Positions 44,857-53,517 of a stretch of DNA of 64,000 nucleotides are shown here, piece by piece. A program made the position numbers and the translations under genes. Source of the DNA: Gammaproteobacteria bacterium (lineage in GTDB: Bacteria > Pseudomonadota > Gammaproteobacteria > Eutrophobiales > Eutrophobiaceae); NCBI GenBank assembly GCA_004297165.1, contig SCUJ01000010.1, forward strand, positions 5,001 through 69,000. Reading direction: 5' to 3'. Numbering within the stretch: the first letter of the stretch is position 1; every line of letters begins with the position of its first letter. The notes below the pieces were generated by a model, which was given only the letters and a program-made list of their open reading frames with translations, did not search any database and was not told where the DNA came from.

Positions 44857-45747
44857 ATGTCCAGATCGTTACGTTACTTCAGCCAGGGGATCGTCAGCAC
44901 CGTCGCCTTCCGGATCCTCTCCTGGTTGCCTTATGCCGCATCATCGGCAATCGGCGGCAATCTCCTGCGGCGCATCGGTCCCGGACTTCGCCGCAACCGG
45001 ATCGCGCGCGACAACCTGCGGCAGGCCCTGCCGGAGATGGATGCCGCCGGCCTCGACCGGATCCTCGCGGACATGTGGGAGAACCTCGGTCGGGTCTGCG
45101 GGGAGTTCCCTCATCTGGGCCGGATGACCAGGGAAGAATTCGACCGCCACGTCATTGTCGAGGGCGCGGAATACATCGAAGAGGCCAAACAGGGCGACCG
45201 GTCCTGCATCTTCTATTCCGGACATCTTGCCAACTGGGAGTTCGCGCCGAAGACACTCGCGGTCCATGGCGCCCCGCTCGCCCTCGTCTATCGCAAGGGC
45301 AACAACCCCTGGCTCGATCGCCTGATCCAGGAGACCCGCGGCCATTATCAATCCGAGGCCGTGGCCAAGGGCGCCGGCGGTTCGAAGCAATTGCTGCGCG
45401 CCATCCAGCAACGCCGCCATATCGGTATGCTGCTCGATCAAAAGATGAACACCGGCATCGCCGTCGATTTCTTCGGGCGGAAGGCCATGACCGCCACCGC
45501 GATCGCCACGTTGGCGCTGAAATACGATTGTCCGATCATCCCGGTGCGGGTGGTGCGCAGCGCCGGGACCCGCCATAAGGTCACCATCTTTCCGCCGCTC
45601 GCACTTGAGCGATCCGGCGACGAGGCCGCGGATATCAAACGGATAATGAGCCGGATCAACGCGACCCTCGAGGGCTGGATCCGCGAATACCCGGCCCAGT
45701 GGATCTGGATACACCGGCGCTGGCCCGCCGCGGGGCATGTTAAATGA
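44857..45747 (+). CDS. Lipid A biosynthesis (LpxL/HtrB-family) acyltransferase
   Basis: 296 aa from ATG 44857 (MSRSLRYFSQGIVSTVAFRI); ATG 44827 is an alternative. An N-terminal membrane helix precedes the acyltransferase core with the catalytic H-x4-E motif SGHLANWEF (about residue 125). Later come LALVYRKGNNPWLDRLI, IGMLLDQKMNTGIAVDFFGR and the C-terminal PAQWIWIHRRWP that marks the family. It adds a secondary acyl chain to lipid A precursor or a related acceptor at the inner membrane. The stop overlaps the methyltransferase start. Confidence 0.9.
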   Translation: MSRSLRYFSQGIVSTVAFRILSWLPYAASSAIGGNLLRRIGPGLRRNRIARDNLRQALPEMDAAGLDRILADMWENLGRVCGEFPHLGRMTREEFDRHVIVEGAEYIEEAKQGDRSCIFYSGHLANWEFAPKTLAVHGAPLALVYRKGNNPWLDRLIQETRGHYQSEAVAKGAGGSKQLLRAIQQRRHIGMLLDQKMNTGIAVDFFGRKAMTATAIATLALKYDCPIIPVRVVRSAGTRHKVTIFPPLALERSGDEAADIKRIMSRINATLEGWIREYPAQWIWIHRRWPAAGHVK

Positions 45748-46772
45748 GTGAAACCGGCATCTGCCCGCTCTGCGAACAACAGTTATCCGAGTTGTTGTCC
45801 ACGACGGATCGGCATGGCCGTCCGCTGCGGACAATCATCTGCCGCGGTTGCGGATTGGTGCGTATCGACCCCATGCCGGACAGCGGCAGTCTGAATGACT
45901 TCTACTCCCATGACTACCGCCTGCAATACAAGGGCGCCTGGCATCCCCGGCCCAAGCATGTCTACCGCGACACCCGGGGCGCCATTATGCGGGCGCGGCG
46001 CCTGCTGGAGATCTATCGCCCCGGGATGAAGGTGCTGGATATCGGTTGCGGCGGGGGCTTCTTCCTGCACCTGCTGCGCTCGCTCTCGATCGATGCCAGC
46101 GGGCTCGAACCCAACCGGGGCTACGCGGACTTCGCCCGCAACGAACTCGGGATCGACAGCATCTTTACCGGCACATTGCATGAGTACGCCCCGGACAACC
46201 GCTTTGACATCGTCACCATCAACCACGTCTTCGAACATCTCCCCGACCCGCTGGCCGCGCTCGCGCGGATGCGCGGATTGCTCAAGGATGACGGCGCGAT
46301 CATCATGGAGATCCCGAATATCGAATCGACCTCCCACGCCCCGAACCGGATCTTTCACTACGGGCATCTGTATTGGTACAACCCGATCACCATTCATGCC
46401 CTGTTGCAAAAGGCCGGGTTTGGCATCGCGGACATGGCGGTTGCCAGAGGCAACGAACACATCAATCTCGTCATCCGTTTGCAGCCGGAAACGGAAGCGA
46501 CAGCCCTGGGGATCCTGCGCGGCATGCTGATCGGCAACTACCACCGGGTCCGCGCCATCCGGGATCGCCACACCCGACTGAGACACTACCTCTCCCGCGC
46601 GCCCTACCGGCGGATTCTCGGCAAGTGTCTCCAGTATTCCCGCGAATTCCTGGCGACCTGGCGGGCGCGATCTCCGCGCGCCATCGCCGATCGGGTCTGT
46701 CAGGCCGCCATCCCCGAACTGCGGCGCCGAATCCTCACTGGCGCCGAAGCAGCGAAGCACAAGTCCCTATAA
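45744..46772 (+). CDS. Zinc-ribbon SAM-dependent methyltransferase
   Basis: 342 aa. The N-terminal four-Cys ribbon (CPLCEQQ ... CRGCGLVRIDPMP) precedes a class I methyltransferase core with motif I MKVLDIGCGGGFFLHLLRS and FDIVTINHVFEHLPDPLAAL. The arrangement matches methyltransferases that act on nucleotide sugars or lipid-linked glycans. Coupled by 4 bases to the acyltransferase gene, which suggests a shared role in envelope lipid or polysaccharide modification. Confidence 0.85.
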   Translation: MSETGICPLCEQQLSELLSTTDRHGRPLRTIICRGCGLVRIDPMPDSGSLNDFYSHDYRLQYKGAWHPRPKHVYRDTRGAIMRARRLLEIYRPGMKVLDIGCGGGFFLHLLRSLSIDASGLEPNRGYADFARNELGIDSIFTGTLHEYAPDNRFDIVTINHVFEHLPDPLAALARMRGLLKDDGAIIMEIPNIESTSHAPNRIFHYGHLYWYNPITIHALLQKAGFGIADMAVARGNEHINLVIRLQPETEATALGILRGMLIGNYHRVRAIRDRHTRLRHYLSRAPYRRILGKCLQYSREFLATWRARSPRAIADRVCQAAIPELRRRILTGAEAAKHKSL

Positions 46773-46916
46773 CCCTCACGGGTATCGCCGGAGGTTCCTG
46801 CTTGATCCAAATCAAGGACTTAAGTGCATGGCAAGAATGAAATAGCCATGTTGTAACACGGAGTGCTGAATCAGGAGAGCGGTCGACTGACAAATAATAA
46901 TTTCGGGAGTCGCGCA

Positions 46917-47099
46917 ATGACTGAATCCAACCAAAAAGCCGGCGGCGAAGCTTCCGGCGGTCCCGAGGAACGCATCCCCATCATGCAGCGGATCCTCGAT
47001 AACCCATTTCTTCTGCTGTTTCTCGGAGTCACCGTACCCACGGTCTTCTACATCATCTGGGGCGTAATGGAAATCGCCCAGATACCCATAGCCAAATAA
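46917..47099 (+). CDS. Small single-helix subunit of the heme-copper complex (orf1-like)
   Basis: 60 aa from ATG 46917. A hydrophilic N-terminus is followed by one membrane helix (about 32-52, LLLFLGVTVPTVFYIIWGVM). It lies 12 bases before the CuA subunit gene. Small one-helix subunits accompany ba3-type oxidases and also form orf1 of the senC-norSY-orf1 cluster. A longer frame from 46863 has no better support. Confidence 0.7.
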   Translation: MTESNQKAGGEASGGPEERIPIMQRILDNPFLLLFLGVTVPTVFYIIWGVMEIAQIPIAK

Positions 47100-47111
47100 G
47101 GGGGAATAACT

Positions 47112-47645
47112 ATGGCTATCACGCCTCCAACCGAGCGCATCTGGTGGAACCTGCCGATCGCGAAAGTGGAACTTGCCTGGATCATCATCGCCTTCGTCTG
47201 GGGTCTGATCATGTTCTTCATGATGGTCTACTGGCACGGGGCTGGCGAGCAGAACCTCTCCAACGAGGCCTATCGCATCACCCCGGAGCAGTTCGCCGCG
47301 AAGACTAATGCCATGGTCGAGCAGTACACCGTCCGCGACGAGAGCGGGTATGCCGTGGTGCATCCCCCGGCGGGCAGCGACGTTTATCTGATCGCCCGTC
47401 TGTGGCAATGGTGGCCCATCATCGAAATGGAGAAAGGCCAGAGCTACCGCGTGCATCTCTCCTCCATGGACTGGCAACACGGCTTCTCGCTGCAACCCAT
47501 CAACGTCAATCTTTCCGTGCATCCCGGTTATGAGATGGTGGTCACGATGACCCCCGATGCGACGGGCGAATTCGGGATCGTCTGCAACGAATTCTGCGGG
47601 ATCGGCCATCACCTCATGGTCGGCAAGATCTACGTTGTGGAATAA
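47112..47645 (+). CDS. Heme-copper oxidoreductase subunit II with CuA (probably NorY)
   Basis: 177 aa. One N-terminal membrane helix (about 17-40, ELAWIIIAFVWGLIMFFMMV) carries a periplasmic cupredoxin domain. The CuA ligands are complete: the His in LSVHPGYEMVV and then VCNEFCGIGHHLM (C-x3-C-x3-H-x2-M). It takes electrons from a soluble cytochrome c or copper protein. Close to subunit II of ba3-type complexes; the call as NorY depends on subunit I lacking the oxidase tyrosine. Confidence 0.85.
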   Translation: MAITPPTERIWWNLPIAKVELAWIIIAFVWGLIMFFMMVYWHGAGEQNLSNEAYRITPEQFAAKTNAMVEQYTVRDESGYAVVHPPAGSDVYLIARLWQWWPIIEMEKGQSYRVHLSSMDWQHGFSLQPINVNLSVHPGYEMVVTMTPDATGEFGIVCNEFCGIGHHLMVGKIYVVE

Positions 47646-47657
47646 AGGGGCAAACTC

Positions 47658-49343
47658 ATGAATGCAACGACAATATTCCGTACCTGCCCCTCCACCGGGC
47701 TCAAGGTCCATAGCTCCGCGGAAAAATTAATCAAGGCGCACGCGGTCGCCGCGGTCGTGTTTCTCGCCGTCGGCGGACTCTTCGGCCTGCTCGTGGCCCT
47801 GACCCGCTGGCCGACGATTCATCTCCTGCCCGCGGACTGGTTCTATCTGGTGCTGACGGGCCACGGCCTCGACGTGCTGCTCGTCTGGATCATCTTCTTC
47901 GAGATGGCGGTGCTCTATTTCGCCTCCGCCGTGCTCCTGAACTGCCGGCTCGCGACGCCGCTCGCGGCGTGGATCGGATTCTGGATGATGCTGATCGGCG
48001 CCGCCATGACCAACGTGGCCGTGTTGCAGGGCGATTCCAGCGTCATGTTCACCTCCTATGTCCCGATGAAGGCCGCCCCGCATTTCTACCTGGGTCTGCT
48101 GTTGTTCGCCGTGGGCGCGCTCATCGGCTGTTTCGTCTTTTTCGGCACGCTGGTGATCGCCAAGGAAGAGAAGACCTATGAGGGATCGATCCCGCTGGTG
48201 ACCTTCGGCGCGCTGACCGCCGCGATCATCGCGGTCTTCACCATCGCCTCGGGCGCGATCATCCTCCTCCCGACCTTCCTCTGGTCGGTCGGGCTCATCA
48301 GCAATATCGACACCCTCACCTACAAGACCGTCTGGTGGGCGATGGGCCATTCCTCGCAGCAGATCAACGTCTCGGCGCATGTCGCGATCTGGTACCTGAT
48401 CGCCGCCATGCTGCTCGGAGCCCGCACGATCTCGGAGAAGGTCAGCCGCATGGCCTTCCTCATGTACATTCTGTTCCTGCAACTCGCGAGCGCGCATCAC
48501 CTGCTGGTGGAGCCCGGCATCAGCTCCGAGTGGAAGATCTTCAACACGAGTTACGCCATGTATCTCGCGGTGCTGGGCAGCATGGTGCATGGAATGACCA
48601 TCCCCGGCTCCATCGAGAACGCCCAGCGGCAGCGGGGTTTCAACAACGGCCTCTTTCAGTGGCTGCGGAAGGCCCCTTGGGGTAATCCGGCCTTCGCGGG
48701 GATGTTCATCTCCCTGATCCTCTTCGGTTTCCTCGGCGGCATCTCCGGGGTGGTCATGGGCACGGAGCAGTTGAACCTCATCATGCACAACACCCTCTAC
48801 GTCCCCGGCCATTTCCACGGCACGGTCGTGGCCGGCACCACGCTCGCCTTCATGGCGGTCACCTATCTGCTGGTCCCGCTGATCTTCCGCCGCGAGATCA
48901 TGTTCAAGAAACTGGCGCAGATTCAGCCCTACCTGTTCGGGCTGGGGGTCGCCGGGATCTCGGTGTTCATGATGGGGGCAGGGACGCTCGGCGTCTCGCG
49001 GCGGCACTGGGACATCACCTTCGCCGACGCAATCATGGGCTTCGATTACCCCGCCACGGCCTATCTCATGCTAGCCGCGAACGGGATCAGCGCGGTGCTG
49101 GCGTCGCTGGGCGGGATCATCTATGTCTTCGTGGTCGTGTCCTCGGTCTTCTTCGGCCGCAAGATCGGCGCTAACGAAAAGGTCATGGACATACCGGCGC
49201 CCGCCGCCGTGTCGCACTACGGCAGCGCCACGAAGATCTCGATCCCTGGCACGGCCGTGCTGGTCGCGGTCTTCTTCATCTCCTTCGTCCTGTATTACTT
49301 CGTGAACTGGAAGTATCTGTCCGATGTGTGGCCATTGCGTTAA
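47658..49343 (+). CDS. Heme-copper oxidoreductase subunit I, ba3-like but lacking the active-site Tyr; probable sNOR NorS
   Basis: 561 aa, about 13 membrane helices. Ligands visible: H69 (low-spin heme), H231, H280 and H281 (metal B), H385 and H387 (high-spin and low-spin heme, YVPGHFHGTVV). In ba3, bo3 and aa3 oxidases the first metal-B His is followed four residues later by the cross-linked Tyr (H-x3-Y). Here it is H231-S-S-Q-Q235. The cbb3-type alternative Tyr, six residues before the HH pair, is also absent (Leu274). Loss of this Tyr is characteristic of NO reductases derived from oxidases. With CuA subunit II, the small subunit and senC next door, the cluster fits sNOR (norSY-senC-orf1). 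Automated annotation would probably call it ba3 oxidase. Confidence 0.75.
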   Translation: MNATTIFRTCPSTGLKVHSSAEKLIKAHAVAAVVFLAVGGLFGLLVALTRWPTIHLLPADWFYLVLTGHGLDVLLVWIIFFEMAVLYFASAVLLNCRLATPLAAWIGFWMMLIGAAMTNVAVLQGDSSVMFTSYVPMKAAPHFYLGLLLFAVGALIGCFVFFGTLVIAKEEKTYEGSIPLVTFGALTAAIIAVFTIASGAIILLPTFLWSVGLISNIDTLTYKTVWWAMGHSSQQINVSAHVAIWYLIAAMLLGARTISEKVSRMAFLMYILFLQLASAHHLLVEPGISSEWKIFNTSYAMYLAVLGSMVHGMTIPGSIENAQRQRGFNNGLFQWLRKAPWGNPAFAGMFISLILFGFLGGISGVVMGTEQLNLIMHNTLYVPGHFHGTVVAGTTLAFMAVTYLLVPLIFRREIMFKKLAQIQPYLFGLGVAGISVFMMGAGTLGVSRRHWDITFADAIMGFDYPATAYLMLAANGISAVLASLGGIIYVFVVVSSVFFGRKIGANEKVMDIPAPAAVSHYGSATKISIPGTAVLVAVFFISFVLYYFVNWKYLSDVWPLR

Positions 49344-49425
49344 CGAACGGGCCGGCCGGGGCTAGCGGGGACGGATGAGCGACACGGTTTGGCTGCCGAT
49401 CCGATTCAATCTGGGGGGAGGTTAC

Positions 49426-49457
49426 GCCGCCGGAGTCATCTCCGGCGGCTTTTTTTC
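49426..49457 (+). terminator. Strong intrinsic terminator after subunit I
   Basis: GCCGCCGGAG, loop TCAT, CTCCGGCGGC, then seven T residues. A 10-bp perfect GC-rich stem between norS-like and senC-like genes; it may reduce readthrough into senC. Confidence 0.88.
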
Positions 49458-49515
49458 CCGCCGACGCCACCATCCGATGCGCTCATCGACGCCGGTAGCG
49501 ATTGATTGAGCGTCG

Positions 49516-50388
49516 ATGTCCGGACGATTCGTACCCTCGTTGCCGGCCGGCGTATGGCTCGCGGCGGTGCTGTTGAACTCCGTCTTGTGCGATCCCGCCC
49601 TGGCCCAGAATCATGCCGCGGCCCAGAATCCATCAAGAGAACGCTCGGTCGATAGCCCACTGCTCGATCGGGATGCGGCGCTGAAGTTCAGCATGGCGGC
49701 GGTCGATACGACACCCGCTGACCGTCGTTTCACCAATCAGGATAACCAGGCCGTCGCGCTTTCCAGGTATCGCGGCAAACCCCTGCTGGTGAATTTCATC
49801 TACACCAGTTGTTACCACACCTGTCCCACGATGACCTCGCACATCAAGGACGTGCTGAAGATCGCCCGGGACGCGGTCGGCGCGGACACCTTTGCCATCG
49901 TCAGCATCGGCTTCGATTACGCCGCGGACAGCCCAGGGCGGATGCGTTACTTCGCCGAACAGCGCAAGGTGGATTTCGCGGCGGAACACTGGGATTTCCT
50001 CAGCGGCGACCCGACCGCCATCGCGGGCATCGCGCGCGACCTTGGTTTTCAGTTCGTGTCCTCCCCGAACGGCTTCGATCACCTCGCCCAGACCACCCTC
50101 ATCGACGCCGACGGCAAGGTCTACCGGCAGATCTATGGCGCGGATTTCCAGCCACCCGCGCTGGTCGAGCCGCTGAAGGAGTTGGTCTTCGGGATCGATC
50201 CGCAAGCCAACGACATGCGCAACTGGCTCAATGGCATCAAGCTCTTCTGCACCATCTACGACCCCGCCGCCAACCGCTATTATTTCGATTACTCCATCTT
50301 CATCATGATCGCCATCGGGGTTGCCTGCCTGTCCTGGATGGCCTATTTTGTCATCCGTTCCTGGAGAGAGACCAGCCGGGCCAGTTGA
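49516..50388 (+). CDS. senC: SCO1/SenC copper chaperone
   Basis: 290 aa. A signal sequence (LAAVLLNSVLCDPALAQ) precedes a thioredoxin-like domain with the copper motif TSCYHTCPT (C-x3-C) and a later conserved His (NGFDHLAQTTLID). A C-terminal membrane helix (about 258-282, YSIFIMIAIGVACLSWMAYF) is unusual, because many SCO proteins are anchored at the N-terminus. It delivers copper to the CuA centre of subunit II; position right after the oxidoreductase genes supports this. Confidence 0.9.
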   Translation: MSGRFVPSLPAGVWLAAVLLNSVLCDPALAQNHAAAQNPSRERSVDSPLLDRDAALKFSMAAVDTTPADRRFTNQDNQAVALSRYRGKPLLVNFIYTSCYHTCPTMTSHIKDVLKIARDAVGADTFAIVSIGFDYAADSPGRMRYFAEQRKVDFAAEHWDFLSGDPTAIAGIARDLGFQFVSSPNGFDHLAQTTLIDADGKVYRQIYGADFQPPALVEPLKELVFGIDPQANDMRNWLNGIKLFCTIYDPAANRYYFDYSIFIMIAIGVACLSWMAYFVIRSWRETSRAS

Positions 50389-50449
50389 TGCGATCCTGCG
50401 CCGGCCCCGGCCGGACCGGGATCCTTCCCCATAATCAAGATGTAAACGA

Positions 50450-51985
50450 ATGAGACGCGCGGCCCGAATCCTGTTTGAATTGATCGATCGCTGGAGCGAA
50501 AGGGTTTTTACCCCGGAGCTGAATCCGCTCGTCCAGCTCGGAGCGCTGGTATGGTATTGCTACTGGATCGTGATCGTCAGCGGCATCTACCTCTACATCT
50601 TCTTCGACACCGGCATCACCCGCGCCTACGCCTCGGTCGAATACCTCACCAATGTCCAGTGGTATGCGGGGGGAGTCATGCGCAGCCTGCACCGCTACGC
50701 CTCGGACGCGATGATACCCGTGGTGACCCTGCACATGGCGCGGGAATTCGTGATGGACCGCTACCGGGGGGCGCGCTGGTTCGCCTGGGGCACGGGCGTG
50801 GTCCTGCTCTGGTTCCTCTATGCGAGCGGCATCACCGGTTACTGGGTCGTGTGGGACCGGCTCGCGCAGTACGTGGCGGTCGCCACGACGGAGTGGTTCG
50901 ACGCCCTGGGCATCTTCGGCAAACCGATTGCGCGGAATTTTCTGAACGAGGCCGCGGTCAGCGGGCGTTTTTTCACCCTGATGTCCTTCATCCACATCGC
51001 CGCGCCGCTCCTGCTCCTGTTCGGAATGTGGATACACATCCAGCGCCATGTCCAACCGCGGGTCAATCCGCCCGTGAAACTCGCGGCGGGCATCCTCGCG
51101 ACCCTGACCGCGCTGTCCCTGATCCATCCGGCGACGAGTCAGGGACCGGCCAACCTGGACATCGTGCCCGCCAGCATCGGCCTCGACTGGTTCTATCTCA
51201 TCATCCTGCCGCTCGCCGATCGCTATTCCGGGGAACTCGCCTGGGCGGTGGCGCTGGGATTCAGCCTGCTGATCTTCCTGCTGCCCTGGTTGCCGGCGCT
51301 GAAACAGACCCCGGTTGCGCAGGTCGATCTGGAGAATTGCAACGGTTGCGGTCGCTGCGCGAACGACTGCCCCTATAACGCCATCACCCTGCAGAACCGC
51401 ACCGACGGCAAACCCTACAAGCTGCAATCCAGCGTCAACCCGGGCCTCTGTCTGAGTTGCGGGATCTGCGTCGGGGCCTGCCACGCCGCCTCGCCCTTCC
51501 GCCGCGAACCTCAATTCATCGCCGGGATCGAGCTGCCCGACACGCCGGCCGCCGGACTGCGGGATAGCATCGTCCTGGCCTCGTCCGGGCTGCATGGCGA
51601 CATCCGGATCCTGCTGTTCAATTGCGCTGCCGGACCGGACCTCTCCTCCCTTGATGATCCTGAACTTGCGGTGATCGCCCTGCCCTGCATCGGCATGCTG
51701 CCGCCCTCCATGGTCGATTTCGCCATCATCAACAATCACGCCGACGGCGTGTTCCTGACCGGCTGCCGCGACAATGACTGCAAGTACCGTCACGGCATCC
51801 GCTGGATGCAGGAACGCATCCAGCGCCGGCGCGAGCCGTTCCTGCGCGAGATCGTGCCGCGGGAGAGGATCGATCAATACTGGGCGGGGGCCTCGGACCT
51901 CGCCGGGCTGACCCTGCGGCTCTCCGCCTTCAAGCGCCGCCTGCGGGCCATGCCCATCGACAATCCGAAGACCGACCATGCGTGA
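50450..51985 (+). CDS. Cytochrome b - 2[4Fe-4S] ferredoxin - MvhD/FlpD fusion protein
   Basis: 511 aa, three modules. Residues 1 to about 285 are a PetB-like membrane domain with two heme ligand pairs, H81/H95 and H182/H196 (each H-x13-H). Residues about 290-350 are a ferredoxin domain with Cys 297, 300, 303, 307 and 334, 337, 340, 344. Residues about 380-505 match the MvhD/FlpD delta-subunit family (LLFNCAAG, LPCIGMLPPS, FLTGCRDNDCKYRHG). MvhD-type domains pass electrons between hydrogenases and heterodisulfide-reductase-like partners. The chain therefore looks like a wire between a cytoplasmic donor and the quinone pool or cytochrome c. The partner is not in the window. Confidence 0.85.
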   Translation: MRRAARILFELIDRWSERVFTPELNPLVQLGALVWYCYWIVIVSGIYLYIFFDTGITRAYASVEYLTNVQWYAGGVMRSLHRYASDAMIPVVTLHMAREFVMDRYRGARWFAWGTGVVLLWFLYASGITGYWVVWDRLAQYVAVATTEWFDALGIFGKPIARNFLNEAAVSGRFFTLMSFIHIAAPLLLLFGMWIHIQRHVQPRVNPPVKLAAGILATLTALSLIHPATSQGPANLDIVPASIGLDWFYLIILPLADRYSGELAWAVALGFSLLIFLLPWLPALKQTPVAQVDLENCNGCGRCANDCPYNAITLQNRTDGKPYKLQSSVNPGLCLSCGICVGACHAASPFRREPQFIAGIELPDTPAAGLRDSIVLASSGLHGDIRILLFNCAAGPDLSSLDDPELAVIALPCIGMLPPSMVDFAIINNHADGVFLTGCRDNDCKYRHGIRWMQERIQRRREPFLREIVPRERIDQYWAGASDLAGLTLRLSAFKRRLRAMPIDNPKTDHA

Positions 51986-52481
51986 CATCCCGCGCTGGAT
52001 CCTGCTCGTGCTCCACTATGCCGTGTTCGCCGCGCTGATCGGATTTTTCTCGACCCGCCCCGTCTACCGGCAACTGGGACCGGACCTCGCCCTAATCAAG
52101 CTGAGCTTCGGCCACGCCGGCATGCATAAGGAGGACTGCCACAAATTGACCCCGGAAGAGCTCGCCAAACTGGCGGCCAACATGCGTCAGCCGGTGTCCT
52201 GCAAACGGGAGCGCGTCCCGCTGCTCGTCGAACTGGAACTCGACGGGGAGGTGATCCTGCGCCAGTCTTTGCCGCCCTCCGGGATCGCGGGCGACGGCGA
52301 ATCGACGATCTATCACCGCATCGAAGTTCCCGCCGGCCAGCACGACCTCACCGCCAGACTGCGCGACAGCCGCCGCGAGGAGGGCTTCGATTACGAAAGC
52401 GCCGCCCGCGTCGAACTCGCGCCCGAGCAGAATTACGTCATCGATTTCCGGGCCGAATCCGGGGGATTCATCTTTCCGTAA
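51978..52481 (+). CDS. Single-pass membrane protein of unknown function
   Basis: 167 aa, overlapping the cytochrome b fusion by 8 bases. One N-terminal helix (about 6-25, RWILLVLHYAVFAALIGFFS) is followed by a periplasmic beta-rich domain with two Cys (KEDCHKLTPEELAKL, PVSCKRERVPLLVELELDGE). The tight overlap suggests an assembly or regulatory partner of the fusion protein. No family was recognised. Confidence 0.65.
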   Translation: MRDIPRWILLVLHYAVFAALIGFFSTRPVYRQLGPDLALIKLSFGHAGMHKEDCHKLTPEELAKLAANMRQPVSCKRERVPLLVELELDGEVILRQSLPPSGIAGDGESTIYHRIEVPAGQHDLTARLRDSRREEGFDYESAARVELAPEQNYVIDFRAESGGFIFP

Positions 52482-52549
52482 ACTATTTTTCCGTACGGCG
52501 TGCACATCGTTCGTGCCCAGGTGGAAAAATCATCCTCAGCCCTCTGCTC

Positions 52550-52572
52550 GTGGGCACTGACAACGTGCCCAC
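52550..52572. terminator. Hairpin between convergent genes
   Basis: GTGGGCAC, 7-base loop, GTGCCCAC: a perfect 8-bp stem between the 167-aa gene and the convergent 175-aa gene. No T-run; it may act on both strands or be a dispersed repeat. Confidence 0.35.
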
Positions 52573-52643
52573 AATGACTCAACAGACAAACCCATCATGG
52601 CGACGAATCTGCTGCGCTTCACGTATCCTGAGGGAACATCCGG

Positions 52644-53171
52644 TCACGACAGCATTCCACTACGGGCGAGGAGTTCATGATTCAACGTCTCCAGCAATTT
52701 CTCGCGATCCGCCGGATTTACGGCGAAATACCCGGTCGTGGCAGGGACACGCTCCTGGTTGCGGAGGACGAACACCAGGCGATAGATGGTCGTTGCATGT
52801 TTACCCGTGGAAAGGCTGGTTCCGAGTTCCGCTTTCTCAATGTCGCGGATCGGTAGCTCCCTGCGGCCACTATGAGAATCGATGAACACAGCGGTCTTCC
52901 CGCGATTCAGGCTGACACGCACCCGCGTCCTCGCCCGTTGCCAGAACATGAGCGCAATGCCCATCACTGTGACCGCGATAAACAGGAATAACACACCGAT
53001 GACCTGCCACGAAAATCCCAGTGGCGCTCCCACCAATATATAACCGGCGGATGTGACGAACGGCGACGTCGCCAATCCAATCACTTGTAACCCAATCGGT
53101 TCGCAAAGTTCGACTACGAGATTGCCCGTTGAGTCGCGCTCGGTGCTGAGACCTGTAAAAAGGTTTTTCAT
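52644..53171 (-). CDS. Membrane protein of unknown function
   Basis: 175 aa. Two hydrophobic segments (ILVGAPLGFSWQVIGVLFLF, VTVMGIALMFW) are followed by a cytoplasmic beta-rich domain (VFIDSHSGRRELPIRDIEKA) that resembles PH-like membrane-protein tails. A short hydrophilic region precedes the helices. TTCTCCTCC on the plus strand just right of the ATG gives a GGAGGAGAA ribosome site on the minus strand. Unlinked to its neighbours. Confidence 0.6.
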   Translation of the reverse strand: MKNLFTGLSTERDSTGNLVVELCEPIGLQVIGLATSPFVTSAGYILVGAPLGFSWQVIGVLFLFIAVTVMGIALMFWQRARTRVRVSLNRGKTAVFIDSHSGRRELPIRDIEKAELGTSLSTGKHATTIYRLVFVLRNQERVPATTGYFAVNPADREKLLETLNHELLARSGMLS

Positions 53172-53517
53172 TTTCTCCTCCCCATATGTGCGATCGTTGT
53201 GTATGGCGCTGGCGTAGGCAGCGCCCTCTTACAGGCCTCGGAAATCCCCCCACTGAATCATCGGGATAACGGTTCGGCAAAGTATAGGCAGCCGATCTCC
53301 AGGTTTCCATGTTGAGATTCGGGCAGAATCACCCTTTAAATCCAGAGGCATGAACATTTTGTATGTCCCACGGACTTTTCCAACTGGATGAAATCGCCCC
53401 GGTTCCAGTATAATGCGCGGGCCCGCCGGCCTGTGCGGGCGGCCTGACGAAGCCGGATTCTCAAGCAGCATCCTTCCGCAGGCGACCTTCAACATTCACT
53501 AACCGAAAACGTTTGCT
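53172..53517. other. 346-base intergenic region upstream of etfBA
   Basis: No gene seen. It has a perfect TATAAT at 53409-53414 without a recognisable -35 element. It is followed by a GC-rich stem (GCCCGC ... GCGGGC, about 53419-53440) in what would be the etfB leader. No clear ribosome site precedes etfB. Confidence 0.4.

Noticed and set aside
47658-49343. ordinary ba3 cytochrome c oxidase
   Set aside because: The H-x3-Y tyrosine is Gln235; kept only as the wider family name.
50435-51988. 517-aa minus-strand frame
   Set aside because: Antisense to the cytochrome b-ferredoxin-MvhD fusion; low-complexity Arg/Gln/Glu composition and no domains.
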